Positions 1 to 11,159 of a stretch of DNA of 64,000 nt are shown here, in pieces. The translations under genes were made by a program, and so were the position numbers. Each line of letters starts with the position of its first letter. The stretch's first letter is position 1. The notes below the pieces were generated by a model that saw nothing but the letters and a program-made list of their open reading frames with translations, was not told the DNA's origin and did not search any database. The stretch comes from Perilla frutescens (Eukaryota > Streptophyta > Magnoliopsida > Lamiales > Lamiaceae): assembly GCA_026008535.1 (NCBI GenBank), contig BRKX01000004.1, positions 29,082,501 to 29,146,500 of the forward strand, written 5' to 3'.

Positions 1-6
1 TCAATT

Positions 7-337
7 AATCCAGACATCACTTTTCAAAGTTACAAAACTCATTCCACTGATTGGATATGTACAAAATAGATACATACTCATATGATACTTATATGTGAAT
101 AGCATGATACTTAATGGTGTGAAAATTGATACTAATCTCTAACAAAATAAAGCATTCAGAGAAAACACAACAACAACTAACAGAGATGAAAATAAGTTAT
201 ATTCAAATAATCCAGACATCATTTTTCAAGTTACAAAACTCAATCCACTGATTGTATCCGTATAAGACAGATATATACTCAACTGCTACATATATGTGAA
301 TAGAATGATACTTAACAGTGTCAAAACTGATACCAAA
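7..337. repeat. Two-unit tandem repeat, period about 202 bp
   Basis: A unit beginning AATCCAGACATCA occurs at 7 and again at 209. It carries matching blocks for the ACAAAACTC..CCACTGATT, TATATGTGAATAG and ATGATACTTAA stretches. A weaker continuation (ACACATACAAAGAAAACC..AACAACAAATAACA) follows on the far side of the retrotransposon from 8865, so the element appears to have landed in the second unit. No coding potential is seen. It may be intronic to the leader exon at 9264-9545. Confidence 0.7.
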
Positions 338-341
338 TATG

Positions 342-1967
342 TGTCACGGCCCAATTTTCATAAAATAAATAATAACAATAAATAATAAAAGAAAATAAAA
401 CTTCACTTTATTAAATAACATTAAAATGTTTATTCAGAGTTTTTTAAGTGGAAATATTAAAAGATAAATATTTATTTTCTTAACGACCATCATCTCGTCA
501 CGCACATCCATCGCCCGACATCAACCTGAAATGAATAATAGTTTTGGGGTGAGTACTATTAACTCAGTGGTGACCGCATTTACCCAAATTATACAATTAT
601 AACAATTTAAACTGTAGGTAGCCCCAGGCTAAATTCGGGACATATGCAGCCCGTCAGCCAATAATACTTGTAACCCGTAGGTTAATAATATGAACCTGCA
701 TAAAAGCATAACAATGATAAATAATAATGTGCGTCACATCGTATTCCCCACCTTAACTTGAACTTGACTTGGAAAAAAATAGTAATGTTAGTTAGTCCAC
801 GCGCCGCCTAATAATATAAATAATTGATTAATAATAGATACTAAATCATTAAAATAAATAAGAATAATAGAAAAAATACAATAGAATGAAAATGCATGAT
901 TAAGCCCAATCTTCCCAAATTACTCTCGGCCCAACAACTTAATTAACTTTAGATGGCCCATTTTTTTCCCAAAAGCCCATTTAAATAAACTAAATGCAAC
1001 CAACACTTAATTTCCCTAATCCTCACACTTGCGGCTACCCACTAACTAAAAATGAAATCCTTCCTCTCAAAACTCTTCTTTTCCCGACAGAACCCCCCCA
1101 GACAATCAGAAATAGAAAATAAAAATCCTCTCTTCCCTCTCTTTTTGCCCCACGACAACCACGCTAAAGATCAATAATCCAGCAACCTATTCTATCATCG
1201 CCCTTGCTACCACCGCAGTGAAGGACACCCGCTATTGAAGATTATTTCTCCATAGCAGCTGCCCGACAACCTCAAATTCCGCCGCCGCCTACCTCACTCC
1301 ATGCCTATATGAATGTGAACACTCAAGTAAAACTATATATATACATATATATATATATACCTCAGACAAATCTTTTGCTTCTTAGAATGCTTTAAAAGAT
1401 GTTTTGTAAATGATGGTGGGATTTGATCGATGGTTTAGAGCCCCTTTTATAGTGAAATTTTTGTAGTTGAAAGGATTGGGATTAAATGTAAGATATAAAT
1501 TCCTGAGATCGTGATAGGTGAAGAGGCTCTGTGAATCCAAGGGGTTCTTGCCATTTCAGAATCGAGAAGGTTCTGAAATAAAATCGGGTCCTGAAATCTG
1601 CAGATTACGGGAGGAAGAAGACATTTGAGATTTAGGCAAAATTTTAGGTTTATGGATGATTTGCATTTGGGCTTGCATAAAAAAAATACTTGATTATTTG
1701 GGCTCAAATAAATATTTGGGCTGGAATTTTAACACTAATTATTGGGTCATCTTAATGAAATGTAGAATTTAAGCTATTTGGAAGAATGAAAATAATTAAA
1801 ATAAAATAAAATAATAATAATAAAAAAAATCATATAATAATATTTATGATGATAATGATCATAATAATATAGTTAAAATATTGGCGCGACTTATAGGACA
1901 TAACCAAAATATAACATGCATGGTTGAAAAAAAAAACATTTTAATTAAAAAGTTTCGGGTCGCTACA
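342..1967 (-). repeat. 3' LTR of the chromovirus (left copy)
   Basis: 1626 bp, TG...CA termini, matching the right copy almost base for base. Differences include a shorter GCCGCC stretch near 1280 and a longer AT dinucleotide run near 1335. Read on the minus strand, CTATAAAAGG near 1443-1452 is the TATA counterpart of the one in the right LTR. Confidence 0.95.
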
Positions 1968-1985
1968 TTCTCCCCCTCTTAAAAA
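1968..1985 (-). other. Polypurine tract of the chromovirus
   Basis: Directly internal to the 3' LTR; on the minus strand it reads AAGAGGGGGAGAA. This is where plus-strand DNA synthesis is primed in LTR retroelements. Confidence 0.85.
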
Positions 1986-2003
1986 AAATTTCGTCCCCGA
2001 AAT

Positions 2004-5000
2004 TTACTTACCTTGTCCCATGAACTGTGGATACTTAGCTATCACATCATCCTCTTTTTCCCATGTGGCCTCTTCTTTGCCATGTCGACTCCATTGTACT
2101 TTCATCAACGTGATCTCCTTATTCCGTAATCCGTAAACCTTTCTATCCAATACTGCCACCGGATATTCCTCATAAGATAAATCTTTCCTTAACTCCAGAT
2201 TATTGTGATTCACAACATTACTTGGATCGTGCATGTACATTCTCAGCGTCAAAATATGGAAAACATCATGCACTGTTGTCAAACTCGGTGGCAGAGCAAG
2301 CCTGTAAGCCACTTCTCCAACTCTTTCCAAAATTTCAAATGGTCCAATATAGCGGGGCCTCAACTTTCCCTTTACCCCAAAACGAGCAACTCCTTTCATC
2401 GGGGCTATTTTGACAAACACCTTGTCACCCACATTGTAATGTATATCCCTTCTCTTCAAATCAGCATACGACTTTTGCCTATCTTGAGCAACCTTGATAC
2501 GTTCACGTATCTTGCTAATAACAGCAACTGTTCTTTCTACAATCTCGGGACCTAGAATTCTTTTCTCTCCCACTTCATCCCAATGCAACGGTGATCGACA
2601 TTTTCTCCCATACAAGGCTTCATAAGGAGCCATCCCAATAGTTGCTTAGAAACTGTTGTTGTAAGCAAACTCCACTAATGACAAATGTTTTTCCCAACTA
2701 TCTCCAAAATCCATCACACACGCCCGCAACATATCTTCCAGCACCTGGATAGTACGTTCTGATTGGCCGTCAGTTTGCGGGTGATAAGCCATGCTAAATC
2801 TTAATTTTGTTCCCATAGCACCCTGTAGACTCCTCCAAAACTTAGATGTAAATCTTGGGTCACGATCAGACACAATAGAAACAGGCACCCCATGCAATCT
2901 TACTATTTCATCCAGGTATAACTGTGCAAGTCTATCCATATTGTGTGTCATTTTCACTGGCAGAAAATGAGCTGACTTAGTGAGTCGATCCACAATCACC
3001 CAAATTGCATGATTGCCTTTCACGGTCCCTGGCAATCCCGTCGCGAAGTCCATTGAGATATTTTCCCACTTCCATTCCGGAATTTCAAATGGATTCAAAA
3101 GTCTAATTGGTCGCTGATGTTCCGCCTTCACTAATTGGCACGTCATACATCTTTCAACAAAATCTCCAATTGACCTCTTCATATTCCTCCACCAGAAATA
3201 CTTCTTCAGATCTTGGTACATTTTTATACCTCCTGGATGAACAGAGTAACGAGTGCTATGAGCTTCCTCCAAGATCTCTTTCCTTAGCCCATCATCCTTC
3301 GGCACACACAATCGTCCTTCATATGTGAGTGCTCCATCCGCAGCTATAGCAAAATTCTTGATCTCCCCTTTCAAAACTCTTTCCTTGATCTTACATAGGA
3401 ATTGATCATCTTTTTGTGCATCCCTTATTTTATCCTTCAATAGTGGTTGAACTGTTAGTGTCGCCAAAATCGACGTAGTGTCACCTGTTGTGGGGACCAC
3501 CTCAATTCCCAACTTCGAAAACTCTTGAGTTAACCGCATCATATGCATTTCCGCCATGCTGCATTTTTTGCTTAGAGCATCTGCTACCACATTGGCTTTA
3601 CCCGAATGGTAATGGATAGTGCAATCATAATCTTTGACAAGTTCTAGCCACGTTCTCTGCCTCATGTTCAACTCTTTCTGGGTAAATAGATACTTGAGGC
3701 TCTTGTGATCAGAGTAAATCTCACACTTTGCTCCATACAAGTAGTGGCGCCGTATCTTCAAAGCATGCACAACAGCTGCAAGCTCCAAGTCATGCATCGG
3801 ATAATTCCGTTCATGCACCTTCAACTGCCTTGATGTATATGCGATAACTCTTCCATGCTACATTAACACACATCCCAGTCCTTGCTTGGATGCATCACTG
3901 TATATAACAAAGCCCTCTGTGCCATCTGGAACAGTTAACACAGGTGCAGTTGTAAGTCGTAGCTTCAGCTCCTAGAAACTTTCTTCGCATTTCTCATTCC
4001 ACTCAAATTTTGCTCCTTTTTTGGTTAACTGTGTCAAAGGGCCTGCTATCTTCGAAAATCCTTCAATAAATCGCCTGTAGTAGCCCGCCAAACCCAAAAA
4101 GCTGCGAATCTCTCCTGCATTCTTCGGAGTGTTCCAATTTTTCACCGTCTCCACTTTTGCTGGATCTACTTCAATCCCTTCTGATGTCACCACATGACCT
4201 AGAAATCCAACTCGGTTTATCCAAAACTCACATTTCTTAAATTTCGCGTATAATTTCTCCTTCCGTAATATTTCCAACACAATCCGAAGATGCTCTTCAT
4301 GCTGACTCCAATCCTTTGAGTAAATCAGAATGTCATCTATGAATACGATGACAAACTGATCTAGGTACTGATGAAAAACTCGGTGCATTAGATCCATAAA
4401 CACCGTTGGCGCATTGGACAACCCAAAAGGCATTACTGTGAACTCATAATGTCCATATCTTGTTCGAAAAGCTGTCTTCAAAATATCACCTTCTTTTACT
4501 CTCAGCTGATGATACCCTGATCTCAAATCAATCTTTGAGAATACGCCAGCTCCTTTCAACTGATCGAACAAATCATCAACTCTCGGCAACGGATACTTGT
4601 TCTTTATAGTGAGTTTGTTAAGCTCACGATAATCAATGCACATCCTCATGGTACCATCCTTCTTCTTGACAAACAGCACTGGTGCACCCCAAGTTGAGAC
4701 ACTTGGTCGGATATAACCTTTGTCCAACAATTTCTGTATTTGAACTTTTAACTCCCGCAGCTCGATCGGTGCCATTCTGTAGGGTGCTTTGGACAATGGT
4801 GCTGCTCCAGGTACCAAATCAATGGTGAACTCTACTTGTCTCTTTGGTGGAATACCGGTTATGTCCTCTGGAAATACATCTGGATATTCTCCAACTACTG
4901 GTATATCCTCCAGCTTGGGTTCCGCCGACGTCGTGCTTACCACATTCACTAAGAATGCCTGACAGTCTCTCTTTTTCAACAGTTTGACCGCTTTCATTGC

Positions 5001-6425
5001 TGACACAATACGTGTGGCTGGCTTCACTTTACTTCCCCAGAAAGAGAAATTGTCTCCTCCTTTTGCTTGAAACACCACCTCATGATCACGGCATTTAATG
5101 ACTGCATGGTTATGGCTCAACCAGTCCATGCCAAGAATCACATCAAAGTCCTGCATTTCCAACACGAACAGATCTGCCTCCAAAATTCTTTCCTTTATTT
5201 CTATTTTGACTCCCATAGCTACACAATTGGTTTCCATCTTCTCACCCGACGGAATGCTTATCCTTAAAGGGTCAGTTCTTTCATGACATTTCACACCAGT
5301 CTTCTCATAAAATATTTTAGATATAAAAGAATGCGAAGTGCCTGAATCGAAAAGTACTAAAGCAAGTACTTCAAGAACTGGTAGTATACCTGACATGGTT
5401 CCGGGCTCCTTCTGTTTCTCCTCCTCAGCCATAGCAAAAGCACGTGCAGTTCCTCCTCTGGGAATGTTTCTTTCATTCTGCCTGGGATAATTAAAGGCTC
5501 CGTGTCCAGGCTGGTGACAACGGTAACAGACATTCTTCCCGAAGAAGTAAGGTGGTTTGTGATGCTTCCCACATTGTGAGCACAGAGGTTTGACCGATGC
5601 TGGTCCGGTGTTGTTTGCAGGTGGCGGTCTCACATTGTTGTTTTCAACAGCTCTGGGTCTCTTATCAGGTTGGAAAGTTGTTCCCTTGTTGCGGTCATCC
5701 CAACGCCTTTTCACAGGAGCGTTTGGCTGCTTAGATGTTGGGCCTTCCAAATTCAGGCGTGTAGCAATTGCCTGAGCTCGCTCCACCATTTCAGAAAATA
5801 TTGCTGTTGTCCCTTGAGCTAGAAGAATCCCTCCAATCTCTGGTCTCAACCCAAACTAGAACCTCCAAACTTTCTTTTCCTTCATGTCCACCAGATGTGG
5901 AGCATAACGGGACAACTTGTTGAACTTCCTCTCATAGTCGAGGATGGTCATATTTCCTTGTTCAAGATTCATCAATTCCGTCTCTTTCTGCTTGCGGTAA
6001 GCCCTTGGGAAAAACTTTCCCATCACCAATCCTTTGAAAGCATTCCATGTTAAGTTCCGACGGTGTTCTGGTGTCATGAGCTGGACTTGGGCCTGCCACC
6101 AGTGACCCGCATCCTCAGCCAACTGGAAGATGGCGCAGGATACATTTTCTGAATCGGTGCACTCCAAATGTTCAAAAATGCTTTCCAACTCAAAGATCCA
6201 TTCTTCCGTGACAAGTGGACCTTCATTTCCCTTCAATCTGGGCGGCCCCATCTGGCGAAATTGAGAGACAATGAAACTCCCTCCACTTCTTTGGTGTGGA
6301 AGCACTTCCTTCAACGCATGAGCCAACTCTTGAGCAAGACTTGGTCTTTCATGTCTTACATATCGTGAGGAGCTTTCTGAGTAGGTAGCCTCGCTATCTG
6401 AATGCGAACTGTGAGTTCTTGCCAT
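2004..6425 (-). pseudogene. gag-pol polyprotein of the chromovirus, four in-frame stops
   Basis: A single frame of about 1470 codons from Met at 6425 (an upstream Met at 6488 is possible; the later MARTHSS start is more gag-like). It is broken only by stops at 5856-5858, 3972-3974, 3858-3860 (TAG) and 2646-2648 (TAA), with no frameshift. Seen: gag; a CCHC knuckle whose last Cys is Tyr (CYRCHQPGHGAFNYP, about 5500); protease LFDSGTSHSFIS (about 5350); reverse transcriptase with FIDDILIYSK (about 4340); RNase H with YSDHKSLKYLF; integrase with an HHCC zinc finger (about 3130-3250), IVSDRDPRF and YHPQTDGQSE; and a C-terminal chromodomain-like VQWSRHGKEEATWE. The stop at 2646 lies where the related element at 42324-45822 has Gln in FQASIGM. 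The other three are also single-base changes from CAG. The mutated knuckle and stops make it inactive in cis. Confidence 0.95.
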
Positions 6426-6565
6426 AATCCTATTAACAAATCCATTAGTTGAGCTGAACCAAAATTTTGAAAAGACCAACAATAACAATTTATTTCATTA
6501 ATCCAAAGTAAACATTTATTTTTTTGGAGACATAGATTATTTTTTTTTTAAGCAAAACAACATAA

Positions 6566-7045
6566 TCAATCAATAACTATGATTGGATCTTTGGCTATTC
6601 CACTTGGCCCAGCAACGTCATGCACCCCAACATCATTCGAGCCCACCTCTGAGCTTGCATCCTTCTCATCCTCGTAATCTTTTCCATAAACCTTCTTGTG
6701 CCACCAAACCAAAAGATCTTTCAAGAATGCCTTCACATTGAAAACACCTCCAACTCCCACTTGGTAGTCAATGTATCTCTCAAAGTACTTATCCCCCTTG
6801 TGCCTCATAAATGTTAGGAGTTTCTCCACAATGTCATAGGCTGCATCGACAGCCCTTCGGCCTCCCCCGGCCCTTTTCATTTTCTTCCAGAGTCTAAGTA
6901 ACTTCCTCAGGTTCCACTCAGTTCCTCGTGTTCCTTTCCATACGAAGGACTCCAATTCATTCCACCAGTACTCCTCTCGGGTCAACACCGGGGTCCTAAC
7001 AGCGCGAGGCCTGGATTCAAACTTTCCCAATGGTCCTCTCTTCAT
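6566..7045 (-). CDS. Accessory ORF upstream of gag, 159 residues, unknown function
   Basis: Open 159-residue frame between the primer site and gag of the chromovirus, uninterrupted although gag-pol has four stops. The N-terminus is basic (MKRGPLGKFESRPRA). The middle is rich in Trp, Lys and Arg with a likely helical stretch (about residues 60-120). The C-terminal 35 residues are acidic and end GIAKDPIIVID. I recognise no domain. The end resembles a SUMO-interacting motif (hydrophobic IIVI beside acids), but that is only pattern resemblance. Extra ORFs in this position occur in some plant gypsy elements. It may be a short protein translated ahead of gag, or a retained spacer ORF. Moderately sure it is a real element-encoded ORF. 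Confidence 0.6.
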   Translation of the reverse strand: MKRGPLGKFESRPRAVRTPVLTREEYWWNELESFVWKGTRGTEWNLRKLLRLWKKMKRAGGGRRAVDAAYDIVEKLLTFMRHKGDKYFERYIDYQVGVGGVFNVKAFLKDLLVWWHKKVYGKDYEDEKDASSEVGSNDVGVHDVAGPSGIAKDPIIVID

Positions 7046-7209
7046 CTATCACACAGTTCGGGATTATTTTTCAAGAAAACAATATTACATGCAATTTATC
7101 ATGGCAAAAATATAAACATTATACCTCTTTCCGGGGCGAGGTGGCGGACGCGATGATGGTGTTTTAAATATATATTATATTTTTAGCAAGTCTACAGAAA
7201 CGTAGACCC

Positions 7210-7221
7210 GCTCTGATACCA
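7210..7221 (-). other. Primer binding site (tRNA-Met type) of the chromovirus
   Basis: On the minus strand this reads TGGTATCAGAGC, three bases inside the 5' LTR (7225). It is complementary to the 3' end of plant tRNA-Met, the usual primer for this group. Confidence 0.9.
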
Positions 7222-7224
7222 AAC

Positions 7225-8859
7225 TGTCACGGCCCAATTTTCATAAAATAAATAATAACAATAAATAATAAAAGAAAATAAAACTTCACTTTATTAAATA
7301 ACATTAAAATGTTTATTCAGAGTTTTTTAAGCGGAAATATTAAAAGATAAATATTTATTTTCTTGGCGACCATCATCTCGTCACACACATCCATCACCCG
7401 ACATCAACCTGAAATGAATAATAGTTTTGGGGTGAGTACTATTAACTCAGTGGTGACCGCATTTACCCAAATTATACAATTATAATAATTTAAACTGTAG
7501 GTAGCCCCAGGCTAAATTCGGGACATATGCAGCCCGTCAGCCAATAATACTTGTAACCCGTAGGTTAATAATATGAACCTGCATAAAAGCATAACAATGA
7601 TAAATAATAATGTGCGTCACATCGTATTTCCCACCTTGACTTGAACTTGACTTGGAAAAAAATAGTAATGTTAGTTAGTCCACGCGCCGTCTAATAATAT
7701 AAATAATTGATTAATAATAGATACTAAATCATTAAAATAAATAAGAATAATAGAAAAAATACAATAGAATGAAAATGCATTATTAAGCCCAATCTTCCCA
7801 AATTACTCTCGGCCCAACAACTTAATTAACTTTAGATGGCCCATTTTTTTCCCAAAAGCCCATTTAAATAAACTAAATGCAACCAACACTTAATTTCCCT
7901 AATCCTCACACTTGCGGCTACCCACTAACCAAAAATGAAATCCTTCCTCTCAAAACTCTTCTTTTCCCAACAGAACCCCCCAGACAATCAGAAATAGAAA
8001 ATAAAAATCCTCTCTTCCCTCTCTTTTTGCCCCACGACAACCACGCTAAAGATCAATAATCCAGCAACCTATTCTATCATCGCCCTTGCTACCACCGCAG
8101 TGAAGGACACCCGCTATTGAAGATTATTTCTCCATAGCAGCTGCCTGATAACCTCAAATTCCACCGCCGACAACGTCACCGCCGCCGCCTACCTCACTCC
8201 ATGGCTATATGAATGCGAATACTCAAGTAAAACTATATATATATATATACCTCAGACAAATCTTTTGCTTCTTAGAATACTTTAAAAGATGTTTTGTAAA
8301 TGATTGTGTGATTTGATCGATGGTTTAGAGCCCCTTTTATAGTGAAATTTTTGTAGTTGAAAGGATTGGGATTAAATGTAAGATATAAATTCCTGAGATC
8401 GTGATAGGTGAAGAGGCTCTGTGAATCCAAGGGGTTCTTGCCGTTTCAGAATCGAGAAGGTTCTGAAATAAAATCGGGTCCTGAAATCTGCAGATTACGG
8501 GAGGATGAAGACATTTGAGATTTAGGTAAAATTTTAGGTTTAGGGATGATTTGCATTTGGGCTTGCATAAAAAAAATACTTGATTATTTGGGCTCAAATA
8601 AATATTTGGGCTGGAATTTTAACACTAATTATTGGGTCATCTTAATGAAATGTAGAATTTAAGCTATTTGGAAGAATGAAAACAATTAAAATAAAATAAA
8701 ATAATAATAATAAAAAAAAATCATATAATAATATTTATGATGATAATGATCATAATAATATAGTTAAAATATTGGTGCGACTTATAGGACATAACCAAAA
8801 TATAACATGCATGGTTGAAAAAAAATAACATTTTAATTAAAATGTTTCGGGTCGCTACA
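7225..8859 (-). repeat. 5' LTR of the chromovirus (right copy)
   Basis: 1635 bp, paired with 342-1967. It begins TGTCACGGCC on the plus strand and ends GTCGCTACA immediately before the ATATG target duplication. ORF-like stretches inside it in either direction are LTR sequence, not genes. Confidence 0.95.
8333..8342 (-). promoter_or_regulatory. TATA box in the chromovirus 5' LTR
   Basis: CTATAAAAGG on the minus strand, conserved in both LTR copies. It lies far enough from the LTR end to mark a U3/R boundary. Inferred core promoter. Confidence 0.6.
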
Positions 8860-8864
8860 ATATG

Positions 8865-9263
8865 TGTTATGGTTTGATTATAATAAACTCACTCAGAATT
8901 GTGCAATAACACATACAAAGAAAACCATAACAACAAATAACAAACATGTATATCAATTATCTACCAATCACTCAACAAATCGAGTTTGAAGCAACAATAA
9001 ATTGTAACCATATATCAGATCTCACCACATTCACAAACATATGATATCTCAATAAGAAATCTGAGAACATTCACACACATAATGTATATATATCAAACAA
9101 ACAGCAGAAAAAAATATACGAGAGGGGAAAATCTACTGCATCGAAAATGAAACAAATAGAAGCAACACATCTTTAAAATGAATATCAGTTGCTTAAAAGA
9201 AATCATAAAAAATTATAAACCAAAAACGAGATTTAAAAACCTAAAAAGGTGAAGAAACTAACC
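8865..9263 (-). other. AT-rich non-coding stretch, probable intron
   Basis: No open frame of note on either strand. It continues the tandem unit of 1-341 weakly. If the splice donor at 9263 is real, this and 1-341 are intron sequence of a minus-strand transcription unit, into which the retrotransposon inserted. Confidence 0.4.
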
Positions 9264-9545
9264 TGGAATGAAATCGTATTGAAGAAAAACACCAGAGAAC
9301 TCGATCAAAGTCACAGTGTCGCGTCTTCACTTCAAACCAGAGTGCACAGTTGTCAGAAAAATCAATTGATAGAATGACGGTGCCTCTTCGCTTGCAACTA
9401 GAGGATATGAGTGTCGGAAAACTCCATTACAATGAAGAGGCCAGATCTTATGTTCAGGCTAGGGTTTTCGATCGGGAGGAAAATTGAGAACGGCGATTCT
9501 TTGCGCTTCAGAGTGAAATTAGGGTTAGGAGTCAATGAGAATGAA
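9264..9545 (-). other. Putative leader exon of a minus-strand transcription unit
   Basis: On the minus strand, TATATATAAAA (about 9551-9561) is followed by a pyrimidine-rich leader with TAACCCTAATTT and AAAACCCTAG motifs, both common in plant 5' leaders. It ends at CATTCCAG with GTTAGT, a good splice donor, at 9263. The short frame inside (MEFSDTHIL then stop) suggests an untranslated leader. No downstream coding exon is visible to the left, so the gene body lies outside or the unit belongs to an old transposon. Confidence 0.4.
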
Positions 9546-9752
9546 GAAAGGAGCAGTTTTTTTTATATATACATCGGGTAAGATAAAACCCGGATCCGAC
9601 CCATCTGAAATAGTGTTATTTGCAGCGGATGCAGGGAAGTTTTTGCGTATTCAAAGAAACATCAATAATAGCACTAAGTAACGAAAAAACAAGCAAGCAC
9701 ATACACGATAGATAGGTAACTAAAAGATGAAGCCACTGCATTAGCTTTAACT

Positions 9753-9978
9753 TCTTCTTTTTTTGATATCGAGGGTAATTCGCAGCCCACTATCGAGGTG
9801 CGCATTGAGTAAACTCGTCTCTGCATAATAGCTTACAAACCACAAATGAGAGATAAAGCACATTTGACATGCCAGGTGTGATAGGCTCACACCTAATGGT
9901 GTTCATGGTGGAATTCGAACTTGAGATCTTTGGCATCAAGATAACACCACTCCACCACTAGACCATCCCTAAGGGGAC
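9753..9978 (-). mobile_element. tRNA-derived SINE, copy 1 (inverted)
   Basis: Reverse-strand copy of the family at 10292-11367. On the minus strand it has the A-box-like GGTCTAGTGGTGGAGTGG, B-box-like AAGTTCGAATTC, and ends in a poly-A-like tail (TTTTTTT on the plus strand near 9757). Flanks ATTAGCTTTAACT (9740-9752) and ATTAACTTTAACT (9979-9991) form a target duplication with one mismatch. Confidence 0.8.
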
Positions 9979-9992
9979 ATTAACTTTAACTT

Positions 9993-10276
9993 TATTGAAC
10001 AACCTACTGGATGCTCAAGGCATGAAGTGAAGACCAATCAATTTTTTAGACCAAATCACAAAGTTCACAAGATAGAATTTAATTAAATAAAGAATGATTG
10101 ATGTGCTATTTAACTGACGGACAAATTAATAAATCTATTAGTTCCGTAAAAAAGGATCTGATCAAATCGAATATTAAAATAGAAGGACCTATTAAAATAA
10201 TAGAATTACACAAGGTAATGTGTAAGGTATGACTAAAAATATAAGGTATACCATACCTTTAGCCCCACCCCTAAAC
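9993..10276. other. Non-coding spacer
   Basis: AT-rich spacer between SINE copies. I see no gene or recognisable repeat beyond the GGGGTCAAGT junction sequence at its right edge. Confidence 0.5.
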
Positions 10277-10291
10277 AAGGGGTCAAGTGTT

Positions 10292-10512
10292 ATGTCTTCT
10301 TGGGGATGGCCTAGTGGTGGAGTGGTGTTTCTTGAGGCCAAATGTCTCAAGTTCGACCCACCACCAATACCACTAGGTGTGATCCTGTCACACCTGGCCT
10401 GCCAAGTATGGTTTACCTCCCCTGGGTAGGTTTGCAGGCTATTACACAGGAGCGGGGTTTATCTAGTGCGCACTACGGTAGCGGCTGCGAGTTACCCTCG
10501 ACATCTAAAAAA
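10292..10512 (+). mobile_element. tRNA-derived SINE, copy 2
   Basis: A box TGGCCTAGTGGTGG and B box AAGTTCGACCC about 40 bp apart, then the CACACCTGGCC..CCAAGTATGG body, TTACCCTCGACAT and an A-tract. A perfect 15-bp direct repeat AAGGGGTCAAGTGTT flanks it (10277-10291 and 10513-10527). Small frames within it are not genes. Confidence 0.85.
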
Positions 10513-10566
10513 AAGGGGTCAAGTGTTTTTTATTTATTAATTTCATACTATATTTGTCCCCTTGGG

Positions 10567-10790
10567 GATAGCTTAGTGGTGGAGTGGTGTTACCTTGAGG
10601 CCAAAGGTCTCAAGTTCGATCCACCACCAACACCACTAGGTGCGAGCTTGTCACACCTGACCTACCAAGTGTGGTTTACCTCTCTTGTGTATGTTTGCAG
10701 GCTATTACACATGAGTGAAATTTACCCAGTGCGCACCACGGTAGCGGATGCGGGTTACCCTCAACATCCAAAAAAAGAAGTCAAGTAACA
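10567..10790 (+). mobile_element. tRNA-derived SINE, copy 3
   Basis: Same layout as copy 2: TAGCTTAGTGGTGG A box, AAGTTCGATCC B box, A-rich tail. A perfect 12-bp direct repeat TGTCCCCTTGGG flanks it (10555-10566 and 10791-10802). The right repeat is itself the insertion point of the hAT-like element. Confidence 0.85.
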
Positions 10791-10802
10791 TGTCCCCTTG
10801 GG

Positions 10803-11151
10803 TAAGGGTGTAAATGAGTCGAGTCAAGCCCGCACATACATAAGTTCAAGCTTGTTTGAAATGATATCAAGCTTTAGAATTTATGTTTGAGATTGTTTGA
10901 TTATCCATCAAGTCGAGTTCAAACGAGTTTTAATCAAGTCGAACACGAGTTGAGCTCGAGTAGTTTGATATTTTTACACTGTTTGCTCATTTTTACTTAT
11001 CGAACTCGAGTTCGAGCCGAGCTTTAAATTTTATCGAACATAAAATTATGTTTAAGCTTGTTTGATATGCTTATCGAAGCAAGCTCAAACGAGCTTTTAA
11101 CGAACAAACATGAGCCGAGTATCGAACTATTTGGTTTGATTTTCAACCCTA
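10803..11151. mobile_element. Non-autonomous hAT-like element, 349 bp
   Basis: Imperfect terminal inverted repeats TAAGGGTGTAAAT (left) and TAGGGTTGAAAAT (complement of the right end). A perfect 8-bp target duplication CCCTTGGG (10795-10802, 11152-11159), the size typical of hAT transposons. Inside are many GAGTCGAG / GAGCTCGAG / CGAGCCGAGC motifs, a subterminal pattern often seen in such elements. No ORF. Confidence 0.8.
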
Positions 11152-11159
11152 CCCTTGGG

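Larger units (their letters stand above)
342..8859 (-). mobile_element. Complete Ty3/gypsy chromovirus (Tekay/Del-like)
   Basis: Structurally complete element of 8518 bp read on the minus strand. It has two LTRs starting TGTCACGGCC and ending GTCGCTACA, a perfect 5-bp target duplication ATATG at 337-341 and 8860-8864, a tRNA-Met-type primer site, a polypurine tract, an accessory ORF and one gag-pol frame. Domain order is gag, protease, reverse transcriptase, RNase H, integrase, chromodomain-like C-terminus, which fits chromoviruses. LTRs are nearly identical, suggesting recent insertion, yet the polyprotein has four stops, so this copy is non-autonomous as it stands. Clade assignment is by resemblance only. 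Confidence 0.95.

Noticed and set aside
5357..5572. Minus-strand 71-residue ORF inside gag-pol
   Set aside because: Out-of-frame shadow of the knuckle and protease region.
7210..7221. Possible tRNA gene fragments at TGGTATCAGAGC sites
   Set aside because: Only the 12-base acceptor complement is present next to LTR edges, so these are primer sites; I saw no full tRNA cloverleaf anywhere.
1447..8597. Matching 86-residue frames at 1447-1707 and 8337-8597
   Set aside because: Same sequence in the two LTRs of one element; duplicated non-coding sequence, not a gene family.
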